Part shown: positions 19,604-28,856 of the stretch, piece by piece
How positions within the stretch are numbered: the first letter of the stretch is position 1
Layout of the letters: the number at the start of each line of letters is the position of its first letter
Assembly: GCF_000304475.1 (NCBI RefSeq)
Contig: NC_018946.1
Span: 248,001 to 312,000, forward strand
DNA from: Kazachstania africana CBS 2517
Taxonomy: Eukaryota > Ascomycota > Saccharomycetes > Saccharomycetales > Saccharomycetaceae
Direction: 5' to 3'
Length of the DNA: 64,000 nucleotides
Program-made: the position numbers and the translations under genes
Notes under the pieces: generated by a model
What the model was told of the DNA's origin: nothing
The model's input: the letters and a program-made list of their open reading frames with translations, nothing else
Database searches by the model: none

Positions 19604-19703
19604 GATGCATTTAATTGTAAACCATAATATTAGCATTTTATATATCAGTGTTTTTGCTAGTGTATTAAAGGAAAGATGAATAGAAATAGACAAAACCAAA
19701 TTT

Positions 19704-21974
19704 CTACAAGAAATTCACGTCATCTACAATATTCCAGCTCGGCAACCATTTTAGATTAGTATAATTCGCATTTCTTCCAACAATTCCTTGGCATATCGGT
19801 GAAAATAAAATATAAACATATACACAGCCAGAATATAGTAAGACATACACTGGCAACTTGATGAGAAAATGGCGAGTATGTAACAAATAATGAGTGACAA
19901 ATCCAAACACTAGTATGGCAAAATATAATGCAGGAACGTAGTGATGAACATAAGTAACTCTTCCCATAACAACGAAGGGAAGATAGTGTGCAATCCATGC
20001 GACGAAAGGAAATCCACCTTGTATTGAAAGTTTCCAAAATAAATCAGTGGACATTACTAGAGACTGTCTTTTGTATTTGTAAACTATAGAAGATACAATA
20101 CCACAGAAAATAAAGAGTGAAAGAGTGGAAATCCAGGTGTTGAAAGGAGAACCCATTAGGTAATATTTATATGAAGTGGTTACCCAATTGCACATTCTTA
20201 AACCCCTGTATAAAATAGGCCACTCCCAAAAGTCGGAAGCCAGTGGATCGTACTTGTCTTCATCAGGGACTAGAGCGTTATTAGAAGAAGCCATAGCAAA
20301 ATTGATTAACACAAAATCCGTCCAAAAGTTTGATTTTGGTGGGACGTAACTTTCGTCTATTGATAAATGTTCATTCCAATGACCTTCTATATTCCACCAA
20401 GTTGATTTATCATGTTTACTCCAGGAATTTTTACAAACAATTTCTGCTTGAGAGAAACCCCAACTTGGATAAGACAGACCAGTGGAGGTTAAATAGCAGC
20501 CTAACACTTTATGCCTCAATCTGAAGAACGTAGACACTGGATGTAATATTTCTGGATCTTCCTTTGGAAAATTTGGGTTTGCAGAATCCATTTGTTTAAC
20601 TATTTCTACGACCCAGTCATCCTTTTGATCTCCGACATCGTCTGAACCATAACCTGAAACTTCCCAGTTACCGCGAGAGACATGGGATGGGACCTCGTGG
20701 GAATGTAAATTGGAATTTGTATTTTTGTGTAATAATCTAATTTCATCACCATCTCTAACTGAAATAAAATCCCTTTCTGGATCAAAATAAACCATTTTAG
20801 TCCTAGCAAATTTAATAATCCAATTATTATTTGTATCTGAAAACCCATAACCTGTGATTTGTCTTTGATGAGAACCATCTGGATAGACTTGAGCGTGAGA
20901 GTGCAATAAATTAGGAGAAAGGCCATGCGATCTAAGGGTTACCTCTGAGTCATAGACGACGTTACGAGGACTATTTTCAATGGTGGTGCCTTCTAAATTA
21001 ATTTGGAAAAGAGTATTCGTGGCGGAATCACCTGTACCTGATTTATAAAGTAGTGTGAAATGTATTTTGAAACAGAAAAGATACACTAGGAAGGGGACAA
21101 TTATTAGATTAATTATTCTAATGATCCAATGTTTATAATATTTTGATCTTGATAAGTTGGTATCGTAGAAAAATTGGAATAATTCCATTACTGTGTAGAG
21201 ACCTACCACTAAAGTTACGAATAGACCTACCCATTTAACCGAACAGACGCAACCGATAGATAACCCGGTGAGTGACATCCACATTGACCATTGACGGGTA
21301 AGGCATTTGTTTCTCAATGAATAAAGTTTGCACATACATGCGAAAGTAGTCATTGTAAAGAAAAGTAACATTGAATCTAGTAGAATAAATTTTGACAGAG
21401 CGATGTAGGAATGTTCTAAAGTTACCATTAAAGAGATGAGATAGATAGTATAATAATCGAAATCCATCCATTTGGCGGTGAAGAAAGCGACTGGGACGCA
21501 TAAAGCACCAAAAGTAGCGTTAAATTGTCTCATAAATTTGAAATTGACCTCTGATGGGTACCTTTTATTTGAATCAAAACCGAAATCACCATCAAAACCA
21601 GCGAGCCATTCACTCAAACCAATTAACATTTTCCCTAGGGGTGGATGGACATCATGATAGAACTCATGTTTTAAGTAATATGAACCGAATTTACCGAAAT
21701 GAGCTTCATCCCAAACGACAGTTTCATTCTTGTCGATATCATTAAATCTCAAATAGAATGAAAGTACAGTCAATATTATGGGGCCTAAGATATCTAGTAT
21801 TATGTTTCGAAGAGAAAGTGTCTTTGTAGAGATTGTGGAAGGTTTTTCTTTATCAATTTCCAAATTAGACGGTATGGCATTGGTGTCATTAACTGGCCTT
21901 GAATGAAAGTTCTTACTTCTTTCTCGCAAATTGAGGTCTGAAGAGGGGAGTGCGAATGCAGTAGCTTCAGACAT
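19704..21974 (-). CDS. PMT6: Protein O-mannosyltransferase Pmt6 (PMT2 subfamily)
   Basis: The protein is 756 aa. After a soluble N-terminus the first transmembrane helix is followed by the luminal catalytic loop VVWDEAHFGKFGSYY ... HDVHPPLGK, with the Asp-Glu pair needed for dolichyl-phosphate mannose transfer. Seven or more membrane segments flank a luminal region of three MIR repeats (about residues 325-530; LLHSHAQVYPDGSHQRQ is the first). The C-terminal membrane part has MGRVTYVHHYVPALYFA. It works in the ER membrane on Ser/Thr of secretory proteins. Convergence with ELP2 identifies it as the YGR199W ortholog rather than PMT2 or PMT3. Confidence 0.93.
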   Translation of the reverse strand: MSEATAFALPSSDLNLRERSKNFHSRPVNDTNAIPSNLEIDKEKPSTISTKTLSLRNIILDILGPIILTVLSFYLRFNDIDKNETVVWDEAHFGKFGSYYLKHEFYHDVHPPLGKMLIGLSEWLAGFDGDFGFDSNKRYPSEVNFKFMRQFNATFGALCVPVAFFTAKWMDFDYYTIYLISLMVTLEHSYIALSKFILLDSMLLFFTMTTFACMCKLYSLRNKCLTRQWSMWMSLTGLSIGCVCSVKWVGLFVTLVVGLYTVMELFQFFYDTNLSRSKYYKHWIIRIINLIIVPFLVYLFCFKIHFTLLYKSGTGDSATNTLFQINLEGTTIENSPRNVVYDSEVTLRSHGLSPNLLHSHAQVYPDGSHQRQITGYGFSDTNNNWIIKFARTKMVYFDPERDFISVRDGDEIRLLHKNTNSNLHSHEVPSHVSRGNWEVSGYGSDDVGDQKDDWVVEIVKQMDSANPNFPKEDPEILHPVSTFFRLRHKVLGCYLTSTGLSYPSWGFSQAEIVCKNSWSKHDKSTWWNIEGHWNEHLSIDESYVPPKSNFWTDFVLINFAMASSNNALVPDEDKYDPLASDFWEWPILYRGLRMCNWVTTSYKYYLMGSPFNTWISTLSLFIFCGIVSSIVYKYKRQSLVMSTDLFWKLSIQGGFPFVAWIAHYLPFVVMGRVTYVHHYVPALYFAILVFGFVTHYLLHTRHFLIKLPVYVLLYSGCVYVYILFSPICQGIVGRNANYTNLKWLPSWNIVDDVNFL

Positions 21975-22228
21975 TTAAAATGGCATGAATATCTTACCCA
22001 TAGTAGGATATTTATGTATATATGTATAAGTTGGATCCCGTCTATCACTTTTGTTCAAAAATCGAATGGCGTACGTTACCATGTTACAAGCTCTAAGCGC
22101 AAAAAAAAATAGTCACATGACATCTGCGCGTCTCAACTAACGAGACAACAAAATGTAGGTACGAAGGTCCCCGAGGTAAGGCAAACCTCATCTCGAAGCT
22201 TTCCACCTCCTATGGTTTGAATTTTTTT

Positions 22229-22252
22229 CACGTGAGAGAAATAATCCACGTG
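22229..22252. promoter_or_regulatory. Pair of CACGTG E-boxes
   Basis: CACGTG occurs at 22229-22234 (as TCACGTGA, a Cbf1-type context) and again at 22247-22252, centre to centre 18 bp. They are about 255 bp upstream of PMT6. Cbf1, Pho4 or Tye7 are possible binders. Confidence 0.45.
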
Positions 22253-22396
22253 ACCTCAAAATCGCTAAAAGCGAGACACGATTAATCGATAACATCACAA
22301 GACAGAGTTTCTCACCAGTGGACGACAACAGCGCGAAAAAGATTTCAGAAAGTCTGGACCTTCCAGGAGAAATCCAAGAAAGCAAGTGGGGCTAAT

Positions 22397-22405
22397 CACG
22401 CGAAA
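22397..22405 (+). promoter_or_regulatory. Candidate SBF/MBF box (CACGCGAAA)
   Basis: CACGCGAAA combines the SCB core (CRCGAAA) and the MCB core (ACGCG). Many yeast cell-wall genes are driven at G1/S through such boxes. It lies between PMT6 and the small GPI-type gene and could serve either. Confidence 0.4.
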
Positions 22406-23123
22406 TCATTCCATGTCTTCCGCGGTCACCACGAGAGAAGGAGAAATGTGTCTCGCCCCACACGAAGTCAAAAACCCAAGGCGTGCATCGGAAGGGTCAC
22501 TCATAACCGAAAGTGGAAACTATATTATTTCCCAAAAGGGAGAGTCAATCCGGATTCTGCGGTCCGGGACACGCAGGAGACGCACGCACAAACTAGGAAC
22601 CGTATTGACACCCATACCGACCACTATAAACTCTCACAGTTTATCACTTAATTTTCCTCTTCTGATTTCTTTAGGCAATACCCCTTGAACCCTCTCCCAG
22701 TGAGCAAAGTTTACCATTTACTTCTTACGGATGGGGTCCCACAGCAAGGAGGAGCCAAAAATGGCACAAATGTGCACTGAGCCTCCCTCAGGTTCTCTCA
22801 CTGATCTTGCTCTTCTTTCTGGCCGGCCCATTCGCAGACCGCTCCCTCGTGCAAATGGCGAGAGTCATTTTCATTTCTTGAGAGGGAAAAGGAAAAATTT
22901 TCCTGCTTCGAGGAAATCCGCTAAGGGAAAAAAAGAAAACAATCAGTCACTCCCAAAAAGAAACACTGAAAATTTTTTCGTTTCTCTGTCGTTTTCTGAG
23001 CGGGTTTGACAGAGAAGAGCTATCAAAAAAGAAAAAAAACTGGCCATAATGAATTGTGAAAGAGGCCATATGGTGGCAACTGACAAAAAGAGAAAATAAA
23101 AAATATTGGATTGTAACCTCGAG

Positions 23124-23130
23124 TATATAA
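23124..23130 (+). promoter_or_regulatory. TATA box of the small GPI-type gene
   Basis: TATATAA sits 120 bp upstream of the ATG at 23250, a normal yeast distance, and fits the gene's highly biased codons. Confidence 0.6.
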
Positions 23131-23249
23131 ACGGAACAGTGGTACATGGTAAATTTATTTTGACTTGATTCTTTCTGCTTTGTTGTTTTTTTTTTTTTTC
23201 TATTTCCTTTCATGAATAAACCATATCAATCCATATTTTTACTATAGAA

Positions 23250-23462
23250 ATGCAATTCAAGAACATTTTAGCTATCGCTGCCACTGTCGCTGCTGTCCAA
23301 GCTGCTAACGTTTCTAACACCACCGTTTCTAACGCTACCAACGCTTCTAATGCTTCCAACTCCACTTCTAGTCAAATCTCTACTGGTGCTGCTAACGCTA
23401 ACACCTTAAACGCTGGTATCTTCGGTGCTGCCGTCGCTGCTGGTGTCGCTTTCTTATTCTAA
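23250..23462 (+). CDS. Small GPI-type cell-surface protein (YDR524C-B/YCL048W-A family)
   Basis: The protein is 70 aa. Residues 1-18 are a signal peptide ([18 protein letters not shown]). Residues 20-39 carry six N-glycosylation sequons in twenty residues (N20, N23, N28, N31, N34, N37). The last about 16 residues are hydrophobic ([15 protein letters not shown]) after a small-residue segment ([11 protein letters not shown]), a typical GPI-attachment signal. Little mature chain remains, perhaps 30-35 residues. Codons are almost all from the yeast optimal set (GCT, TCT, AAC, GTC, GGT), which implies high expression. It lies just upstream of AGE1, where S. cerevisiae has YDR524C-B (duplicate YCL048W-A). 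The function is unknown. Confidence 0.85.
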   Translation: MQFKNILAIAATVAAVQAANVSNTTVSNATNASNASNSTSSQISTGAANANTLNAGIFGAAVAAGVAFLF

Positions 23463-23876
23463 GAAGTTTAACTCCTGAGATTATTTTTAATTTTCAATTT
23501 TTGTAGAAAGAGTTTGTATTATAACGTGTCAGTATAATAATAATATTATTATTTTGTAACCAATTTCGGTTTTTTTTTTTACTATCAAGAACGTTTAACC
23601 GCTTCCATACAGTTATATGTAACAGATTGTATAATTAATTAATAATAGTTCTTTTTATATTGTTTCTTCGTGTTTATTATTATGAGTATCTCTCTAATTT
23701 GTGTTATTCCATGTAATCATGAAAATGGTAACCCGAAGAGAGAAAAAAATGTTATATAGTGAAAATTAGTATATGAGAAACTTTGTTTGAAACAATAGGA
23801 CCTCAAGTTAAGGAGTAATAGTAAATCACCACTTTATATCCCAAAAATAGTAAGGCACTCATCTTCTCATGGTACC
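23463..23876. other. Intergenic region before AGE1
   Basis: AT-rich 3' region of the small GPI-type gene with a poly-T tract near 23571-23580. I see no gene. Confidence 0.5.
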
Positions 23877-24992
23877 ATGTCTCTTTCTAATGATCTGACC
23901 GTTTCAAATCAAAAAGAACTACGAAAATTGGATCCATACTTACCATTTCTTTGGGTACAAACTCTCATCTCATCATTATTGAATACAAATCCTACTAAAA
24001 CAACAACAAGAAGCAGTAGTGCCAGTGGTGGAAAAAATACGAATCACCCATCCTCCAAGAACAATCCACGCCGTCTCAATTTGATTGATAAATCTTCCAC
24101 ACACAAGGAAGATTTGAAAACGATAAATTCAATTAAATCAAATATCGACTATACACTCCTGAATACCGTTAAAAAATTGCACGTTTCAAATTTAAAATGT
24201 TGTGATTGTAATAGTACGGAGAATGTGGAATGGATTTCAATTAATTTACTCTGTACTCTCTGTATCAAATGTTCAGGAGCACATAGATCTATGGGTTCGC
24301 ATATCTCAAAGATTAGATCTTTAATATACGATAATTTCAGACCTGATGAGTTATTGTATTTAATTGAAAATAAAATTTCAAACTCTGCATGCAATTTACT
24401 TTATGAATCAAATTTAGATCCAGATTTAAAAATTGATTTTAATTCAAATGATTCGGAAAGATCAACTTTCATTACCAATAAATATAAACTCAAAATCTTT
24501 ATAAACGATGGTAATCAAGATTTCAAAAATTCTACAAAGCAATTGGTTAAAGCAATTCATTTAAATAGTATCCATTTATTACAATCATGCATAGCGAAAA
24601 GTAACATGTCCCTAAGAGACTTATCCCTACAATACAATAAATCATCAAATTTATCCCTTTTCAAATATTCATTGAAGCATTATAATTTCATTAATAACAA
24701 GAAAATTTTTTATGTAACAGAATTTCTATTAATTAATAACATGACACTCGATACAGATTTCCCCACAACCTCAGATCTTTCAAATGACACTCTTAATTAC
24801 TGGAAATTAAAATTAACAAATTCTGGTGATTTACAACCGCAACTAAATCCTGGATCAGTGACATCAAAGTCAAATAGTAATCCTACTATTGATAATGACA
24901 CCAAAGCGAACGTAAAAAGGAATTCAGGCAAAAGATGGAGTTTAGCACTTCTTCCAAGATCGACATTACATAAATCTTTAAAGAAAAAATAA
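23877..24992 (+). CDS. AGE1: ArfGAP Age1
   Basis: The protein is 371 aa. A canonical ArfGAP zinc finger spans about residues 92-210: C108-x2-C111-x17-C129-x2-C132-x4-R137, followed by SMGSHISKIRSL with the conserved glycine kept. The rest is Asn/Ser-rich and looks disordered except for an all-helical stretch near residues 225-300. Age1 acts on Arf at the trans-Golgi network and overlaps in function with Gcs1 and Age2. It is shorter than the S. cerevisiae protein (about 480 aa). It lies upstream of SPS1 in the same orientation, as YDR524C and YDR523C do. Confidence 0.87.
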   Translation: MSLSNDLTVSNQKELRKLDPYLPFLWVQTLISSLLNTNPTKTTTRSSSASGGKNTNHPSSKNNPRRLNLIDKSSTHKEDLKTINSIKSNIDYTLLNTVKKLHVSNLKCCDCNSTENVEWISINLLCTLCIKCSGAHRSMGSHISKIRSLIYDNFRPDELLYLIENKISNSACNLLYESNLDPDLKIDFNSNDSERSTFITNKYKLKIFINDGNQDFKNSTKQLVKAIHLNSIHLLQSCIAKSNMSLRDLSLQYNKSSNLSLFKYSLKHYNFINNKKIFYVTEFLLINNMTLDTDFPTTSDLSNDTLNYWKLKLTNSGDLQPQLNPGSVTSKSNSNPTIDNDTKANVKRNSGKRWSLALLPRSTLHKSLKKK

Positions 24993-25175
24993 ACTATACA
25001 AATACACTTAATAGATTAATTAGTTTACATTTTTCAACTTGTCTCTTCTGTTTTTATTTTCATTTCGAACTGTTATATGTATATATTATTAAAGACTACA
25101 CAATCTCTGTCGCGCGTCACAGTAATAAACTTTCTATTATGAAAATCTGACTTTTAAAATAACAAAAATATATCT

Positions 25176-25184
25176 ACCACAAAT
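25176..25184 (+). promoter_or_regulatory. Candidate middle sporulation element (Ndt80 site) of SPS1
   Basis: ACCACAAAT fits DNCRCAAAW and lies 54 bp upstream of the SPS1 ATG. SPS1 is a middle sporulation gene in S. cerevisiae. Confidence 0.4.
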
Positions 25185-25237
25185 TATATTGAAAGAGCTG
25201 TAGTAATAGTTTATAGAGGAGAAAGTATCTATCTGTG

Positions 25238-26761
25238 ATGAATAACTCAAATATTTATAATATTTTACCGCCATCCTCATTGTTCGACATAAAAGAATGT
25301 GTAGGAAGGGGCAATTTTGGTGATGTATATAAAGCGATTGACAATATTACAAAAAAATACGTAGCAATAAAAGTGATTAATTTGGAATATAGCGACGAAG
25401 ATATTGATTTATTAGCTCAAGAAATTTTTTTTCTAGCTGAATTAAAGTCTGATTATATTATCAACTATATTACTACAATAATGGAAGACGTTTCCATGTG
25501 GATCGTGATGGACTATTGTGGAGGTGGATCATGCTCTGATCTAATAAAAATCGTCTATCCAAATGGTATTGTAGAAGAAAAGGTCTCCTTTATAGTGAAA
25601 AATGTTCTTCTAGGGTTACAATACTTACATGAACAGAAAAAAATTCACAGAGATATCAAAGCTGCCAATATCCTCTTAACAGACGATGGTCAAGTAAAAT
25701 TAGGAGATTTTGGTGTTAGTGGTCAGATAAAGGCTACCTTAAAAAGGGATACATTCGTCGGAACACCCTATTGGATGGCTCCAGAAGTTATTAATAAAGA
25801 AATTAATAATGGTTATGATGAGAAGGTAGATATTTGGTCATTGGGGATAACAACCTACGAATTATTAAAAGGTGTGCCACCATTGTCCAAATATGATCCG
25901 GTTAAAGTCATGACAAGTTTAGTAAAAAGGAAGCCACCCAAATTACATGGGCCTTACAATGATTTTACCAAGTCATTCATATCTTTCTGTTTGATTAAAG
26001 ATCCTAAACTCAGACCCAACGTCCAAAATTTATTAAAAACAGATTTTATCTTTAAATTCAATGGTAAAATCAAAAATTTACAGAAAGATGTAGATTTATG
26101 TAAAAAGATTAAGAATAAAGAAAATGGCAATTTTATCAAGAAACCAAAATTCCCTATAAATGAAAAATTTTATAACACAAATGATAGAAAAGAACCTAAA
26201 GAAATTTGGGATTTTAATACCATTCATTCTATGAAATCTATAAAGAACAATTCATCGCTTATTTCTCCCACTTCTGACTTACATTCATTGAAGCAACTTA
26301 GCCCAATCTCAAATTCGTCACAACTGCAAAATGCTAGTAGTACTGACCAACAATTTACGAAAGTTCAGACAATAACACCATTGACAGTAAATAGTAAATC
26401 ATTCAAGAAGGTGAGAGTTTTGACAGCTAGAGCCCAGTATGAGTTGGGCTCAGGAATGGATATTGATACAGATTCTCAAAGAAAAGAGCAAAAAAACAAT
26501 TGTGATAGGATAGAAGACGTAACTGACTATAATGGCAGCAATAAACGTGAAAATGTGGATTACTTCAAAAATGTCATATGTTATAGTTTGAAGAGGATGA
26601 ATGAAAGAGCAAATGATGAAGACACCAAGAATTTCGTCAATGCTATATTGTACAATTTCAAGCTGACTGAAGCTCAAGTTCCTGGATTTAGTGAGGTCTT
26701 CATGGAAGAAATTTTGTTGCGAATGGAAACCATTCAAAACTATTTTTCAAACAAGGTATAA
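25238..26761 (+). CDS. SPS1: Ste20-family (GCK) protein kinase Sps1, spore wall formation
   Basis: The protein is 507 aa from the ATG at 25238 (a GTG codon precedes it). The kinase domain spans residues 16-270: glycine loop GRGNFGDVY from 23, catalytic lysine K45, HRDIKAAN at 137-144 with D139, DFG at 157-159, and the GTPYWMAPE activation-segment end near 175-183. The C-terminal part (320-507) is Ser/Asn-rich up to about residue 440 and ends in a conserved helical segment (AILYNFKLTEAQ). Sps1 controls prospore-membrane and spore-wall formation. It sits between AGE1 and SPS2, the YDR523C place. Confidence 0.94.
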   Translation: MNNSNIYNILPPSSLFDIKECVGRGNFGDVYKAIDNITKKYVAIKVINLEYSDEDIDLLAQEIFFLAELKSDYIINYITTIMEDVSMWIVMDYCGGGSCSDLIKIVYPNGIVEEKVSFIVKNVLLGLQYLHEQKKIHRDIKAANILLTDDGQVKLGDFGVSGQIKATLKRDTFVGTPYWMAPEVINKEINNGYDEKVDIWSLGITTYELLKGVPPLSKYDPVKVMTSLVKRKPPKLHGPYNDFTKSFISFCLIKDPKLRPNVQNLLKTDFIFKFNGKIKNLQKDVDLCKKIKNKENGNFIKKPKFPINEKFYNTNDRKEPKEIWDFNTIHSMKSIKNNSSLISPTSDLHSLKQLSPISNSSQLQNASSTDQQFTKVQTITPLTVNSKSFKKVRVLTARAQYELGSGMDIDTDSQRKEQKNNCDRIEDVTDYNGSNKRENVDYFKNVICYSLKRMNERANDEDTKNFVNAILYNFKLTEAQVPGFSEVFMEEILLRMETIQNYFSNKV

Positions 26762-27160
26762 TTTTTCAATATAGTTGATATACATAAAAAAAGTAACGAC
26801 AAATGCAAGGAGGAGTAACATAACAATACAATAGTTTAAATTGTTCTTACCTGTCCAATAATTCAAAGATTGAGCTGGTAGATAGCTGAAACCATGATTA
26901 CTACGAGGGCCTCTACATTGTTTCAATGTTACTTAATAGTAGCAATTTCTTTTTTTGTCATGAAACTAGTTTACGGATGATGGTTGCGACAGGACAGAAT
27001 AGAACAGATGACAAAACAAAACGAAATTACGCAACTGAATGTAAATCTTTGTGGCCATCTAACCAACTTTATTTAAGTGAGAGGATTGTTTCAAACTTTG
27101 ATTCTTCATCTGAAAATACTTATTCGAAAGACAGTATACAAAATTATCGTGGTAAGTAAA
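26762..27160. other. SPS1-SPS2 intergenic region
   Basis: The SPS2 frame stays open 28 codons upstream of its ATG, and a 77-codon open frame overlaps (26926-27159). Neither has family support. I found no clear Ndt80 site here. Confidence 0.45.
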
Positions 27161-28525
27161 ATGAAAGTTTCTACTTTATTTCTTTTGCCAGTGATGGCTA
27201 ATGCTATCAATTTCCCAAGACACAAATTCCTTATTGATAATATAAATCTAGTTAGAGCTGATGCTACATACGTTAAAAAAAATATTGCTGATAAATGCTC
27301 CGATGGCAACCATATCATTGGCACCGCTAATGACTTGAGAAGTCTAGCAAATGACTGCACCGAAGTAAAAGGCTCCATTGAAATTTCAAGCTCCTACAGA
27401 GACTCTGAGATTGATTTTTCTAGCATTAAGGAAGTTGATGGGAGTATTAAAATTTCTGATTCTTCTTCTGTCGTTTCTGTCAGTGGTAATCATTTAGAAA
27501 AGGTTGGAGGTTCTTTTGAAATAAAGAACTTAACTTCGTTAGTATCTGTTAGTTTAGATAAATTGAGTGACGTCCAGGAAATTGAGTGGAACATTTTACC
27601 ATTGTTAAACTCACTTTCATTGAACAAAGATATTAAAAATTTGAGAAAAATTAGCATCTCTGACACAGCTCTTTCAAATATAAATGTCTTCTCTAACATT
27701 AAAGAATTGGACATACTTAATGTTAATAACAATAGATTCTTGGAAAGAATTAATTCAAATGTGGAAAAGATCAATAAAAAATTTAGTATCCATGCCAATT
27801 CAAAAGAACTGGTGCTGGAAATGAATGATTTACATTCAGTTGGTGACATTTCTATTAGAGATCTGTCTTTGATTAATTTCCCAAAATTAGAATATGTCAA
27901 TAAATCGATGGAGTTTATTGAAAATTCAATGAAATCCATAGAGATTAAAAATCTTAAAGCTGTGGATGGCACTGTAGGAATTATTGATAACGATAATCTT
28001 GAAAAAGTTGATTTAAATGATCTCGAAAATATTGATGGTGCTTTGATGATTTCCAATAATACCAATCTAAAATCCATTAACTTTTTCAAAAATTTAAAGC
28101 AAATTGGTGGAGCTATAAGGTTTGAAGGTAAATTTAGTGAGACTGATTTCCCAAATTTAAAACTTGTCAAAGGAAGTGCCTTTATTAACAGTAAATCAGA
28201 CAGCTTCGATTGTGGCACATGGGTAGCTACAAAAAATGGACGTTCATTCATTAGAGGTGGCAAAATTCAATGTACTTCAGATAAAAAGGAAAGTCTTGTA
28301 AATTTGACTGACGAAGGTGAAGTGCTTGATACCAAAACATCAGAAAAGGATGATTTCCAAGAAGATACTACAAACAAAACGACCGGTTCCTCCCCTACGA
28401 CAGCAACTTCTTCGAAACAGAAAGATAAGACTAAAAAGACAAGCGATGGCCTTTCCTTAAAACCAACTACCAAAGTAAGATTGATTATCTGCACATGTTT
28501 AATCCTGTTCAAGAGTTTATATTGA
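27161..28525 (+). CDS. SPS2: Sps2/Ecm33-family cell-wall protein (spore wall)
   Basis: The protein is 454 aa from the ATG at 27161, chosen because it starts a good signal peptide (MKVSTLFLLPVMANA). Receptor-L-like repeats fill residues 35-390, with the family hallmarks SDTALSNINVF, NVNNNRFLERI and MISNNTNLKSI. A Ser/Thr/Lys-rich spacer follows, then a hydrophobic C-terminal tail (LIICTCLILF), probably a GPI signal though it ends with KSLY. In S. cerevisiae Sps2 and Sps22 are redundant and needed for the beta-glucan layer of the spore wall. Position between SPS1 and URC2 indicates the YDR522C copy. Confidence 0.88.
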   Translation: MKVSTLFLLPVMANAINFPRHKFLIDNINLVRADATYVKKNIADKCSDGNHIIGTANDLRSLANDCTEVKGSIEISSSYRDSEIDFSSIKEVDGSIKISDSSSVVSVSGNHLEKVGGSFEIKNLTSLVSVSLDKLSDVQEIEWNILPLLNSLSLNKDIKNLRKISISDTALSNINVFSNIKELDILNVNNNRFLERINSNVEKINKKFSIHANSKELVLEMNDLHSVGDISIRDLSLINFPKLEYVNKSMEFIENSMKSIEIKNLKAVDGTVGIIDNDNLEKVDLNDLENIDGALMISNNTNLKSINFFKNLKQIGGAIRFEGKFSETDFPNLKLVKGSAFINSKSDSFDCGTWVATKNGRSFIRGGKIQCTSDKKESLVNLTDEGEVLDTKTSEKDDFQEDTTNKTTGSSPTTATSSKQKDKTKKTSDGLSLKPTTKVRLIICTCLILFKSLY

Positions 28526-28856
28526 GACTCTATATATTTTTAAATAAAATAACTCGCTAGAAAAAAAAATCGAAGGAAAAGTCTTTTTATGCTGAATAAA
28601 TAGATAATTTCCCTTCTGATCGTGCATTAAGCACAATATTCATGGTACATACATTCCAGGTCAAAGTTGCTGATTTTCCTACAAAACCAGATATTTTTGA
28701 TGTGATTTGTATCACAATCTCCCGTCTGACGTTTTGAAGCTGTGATGACGGGATTTCTGATATGGAAAAACTAAAGTCAGCTTTTGAAAAACACCAACAC
28801 CGGTGAATTACTTAACAACTCATTTAGAATAAAAAGGGAAGAATATAAATACACAC
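28526..28856. other. URC2 promoter region
   Basis: AT-rich, with a poly-A run near 28561. I see no gene or recognisable site. Confidence 0.4.

Larger units (their letters stand above)
21975..23249. other. Long divergent promoter region, PMT6 / small GPI gene
   Basis: This 1.3-kb stretch is less AT-rich than its surroundings near 22400-22900 and has several open frames without protein character. It carries two E-boxes, an SBF-type box and a TATA box listed separately. Its length suits a strongly regulated promoter. Confidence 0.5.

Noticed and set aside
22731..23009. 92-codon open frame in the PMT6/GPI-gene promoter
   Set aside because: Composition is biased by GC-richer promoter DNA, other frames overlap, and no family is recognisable.
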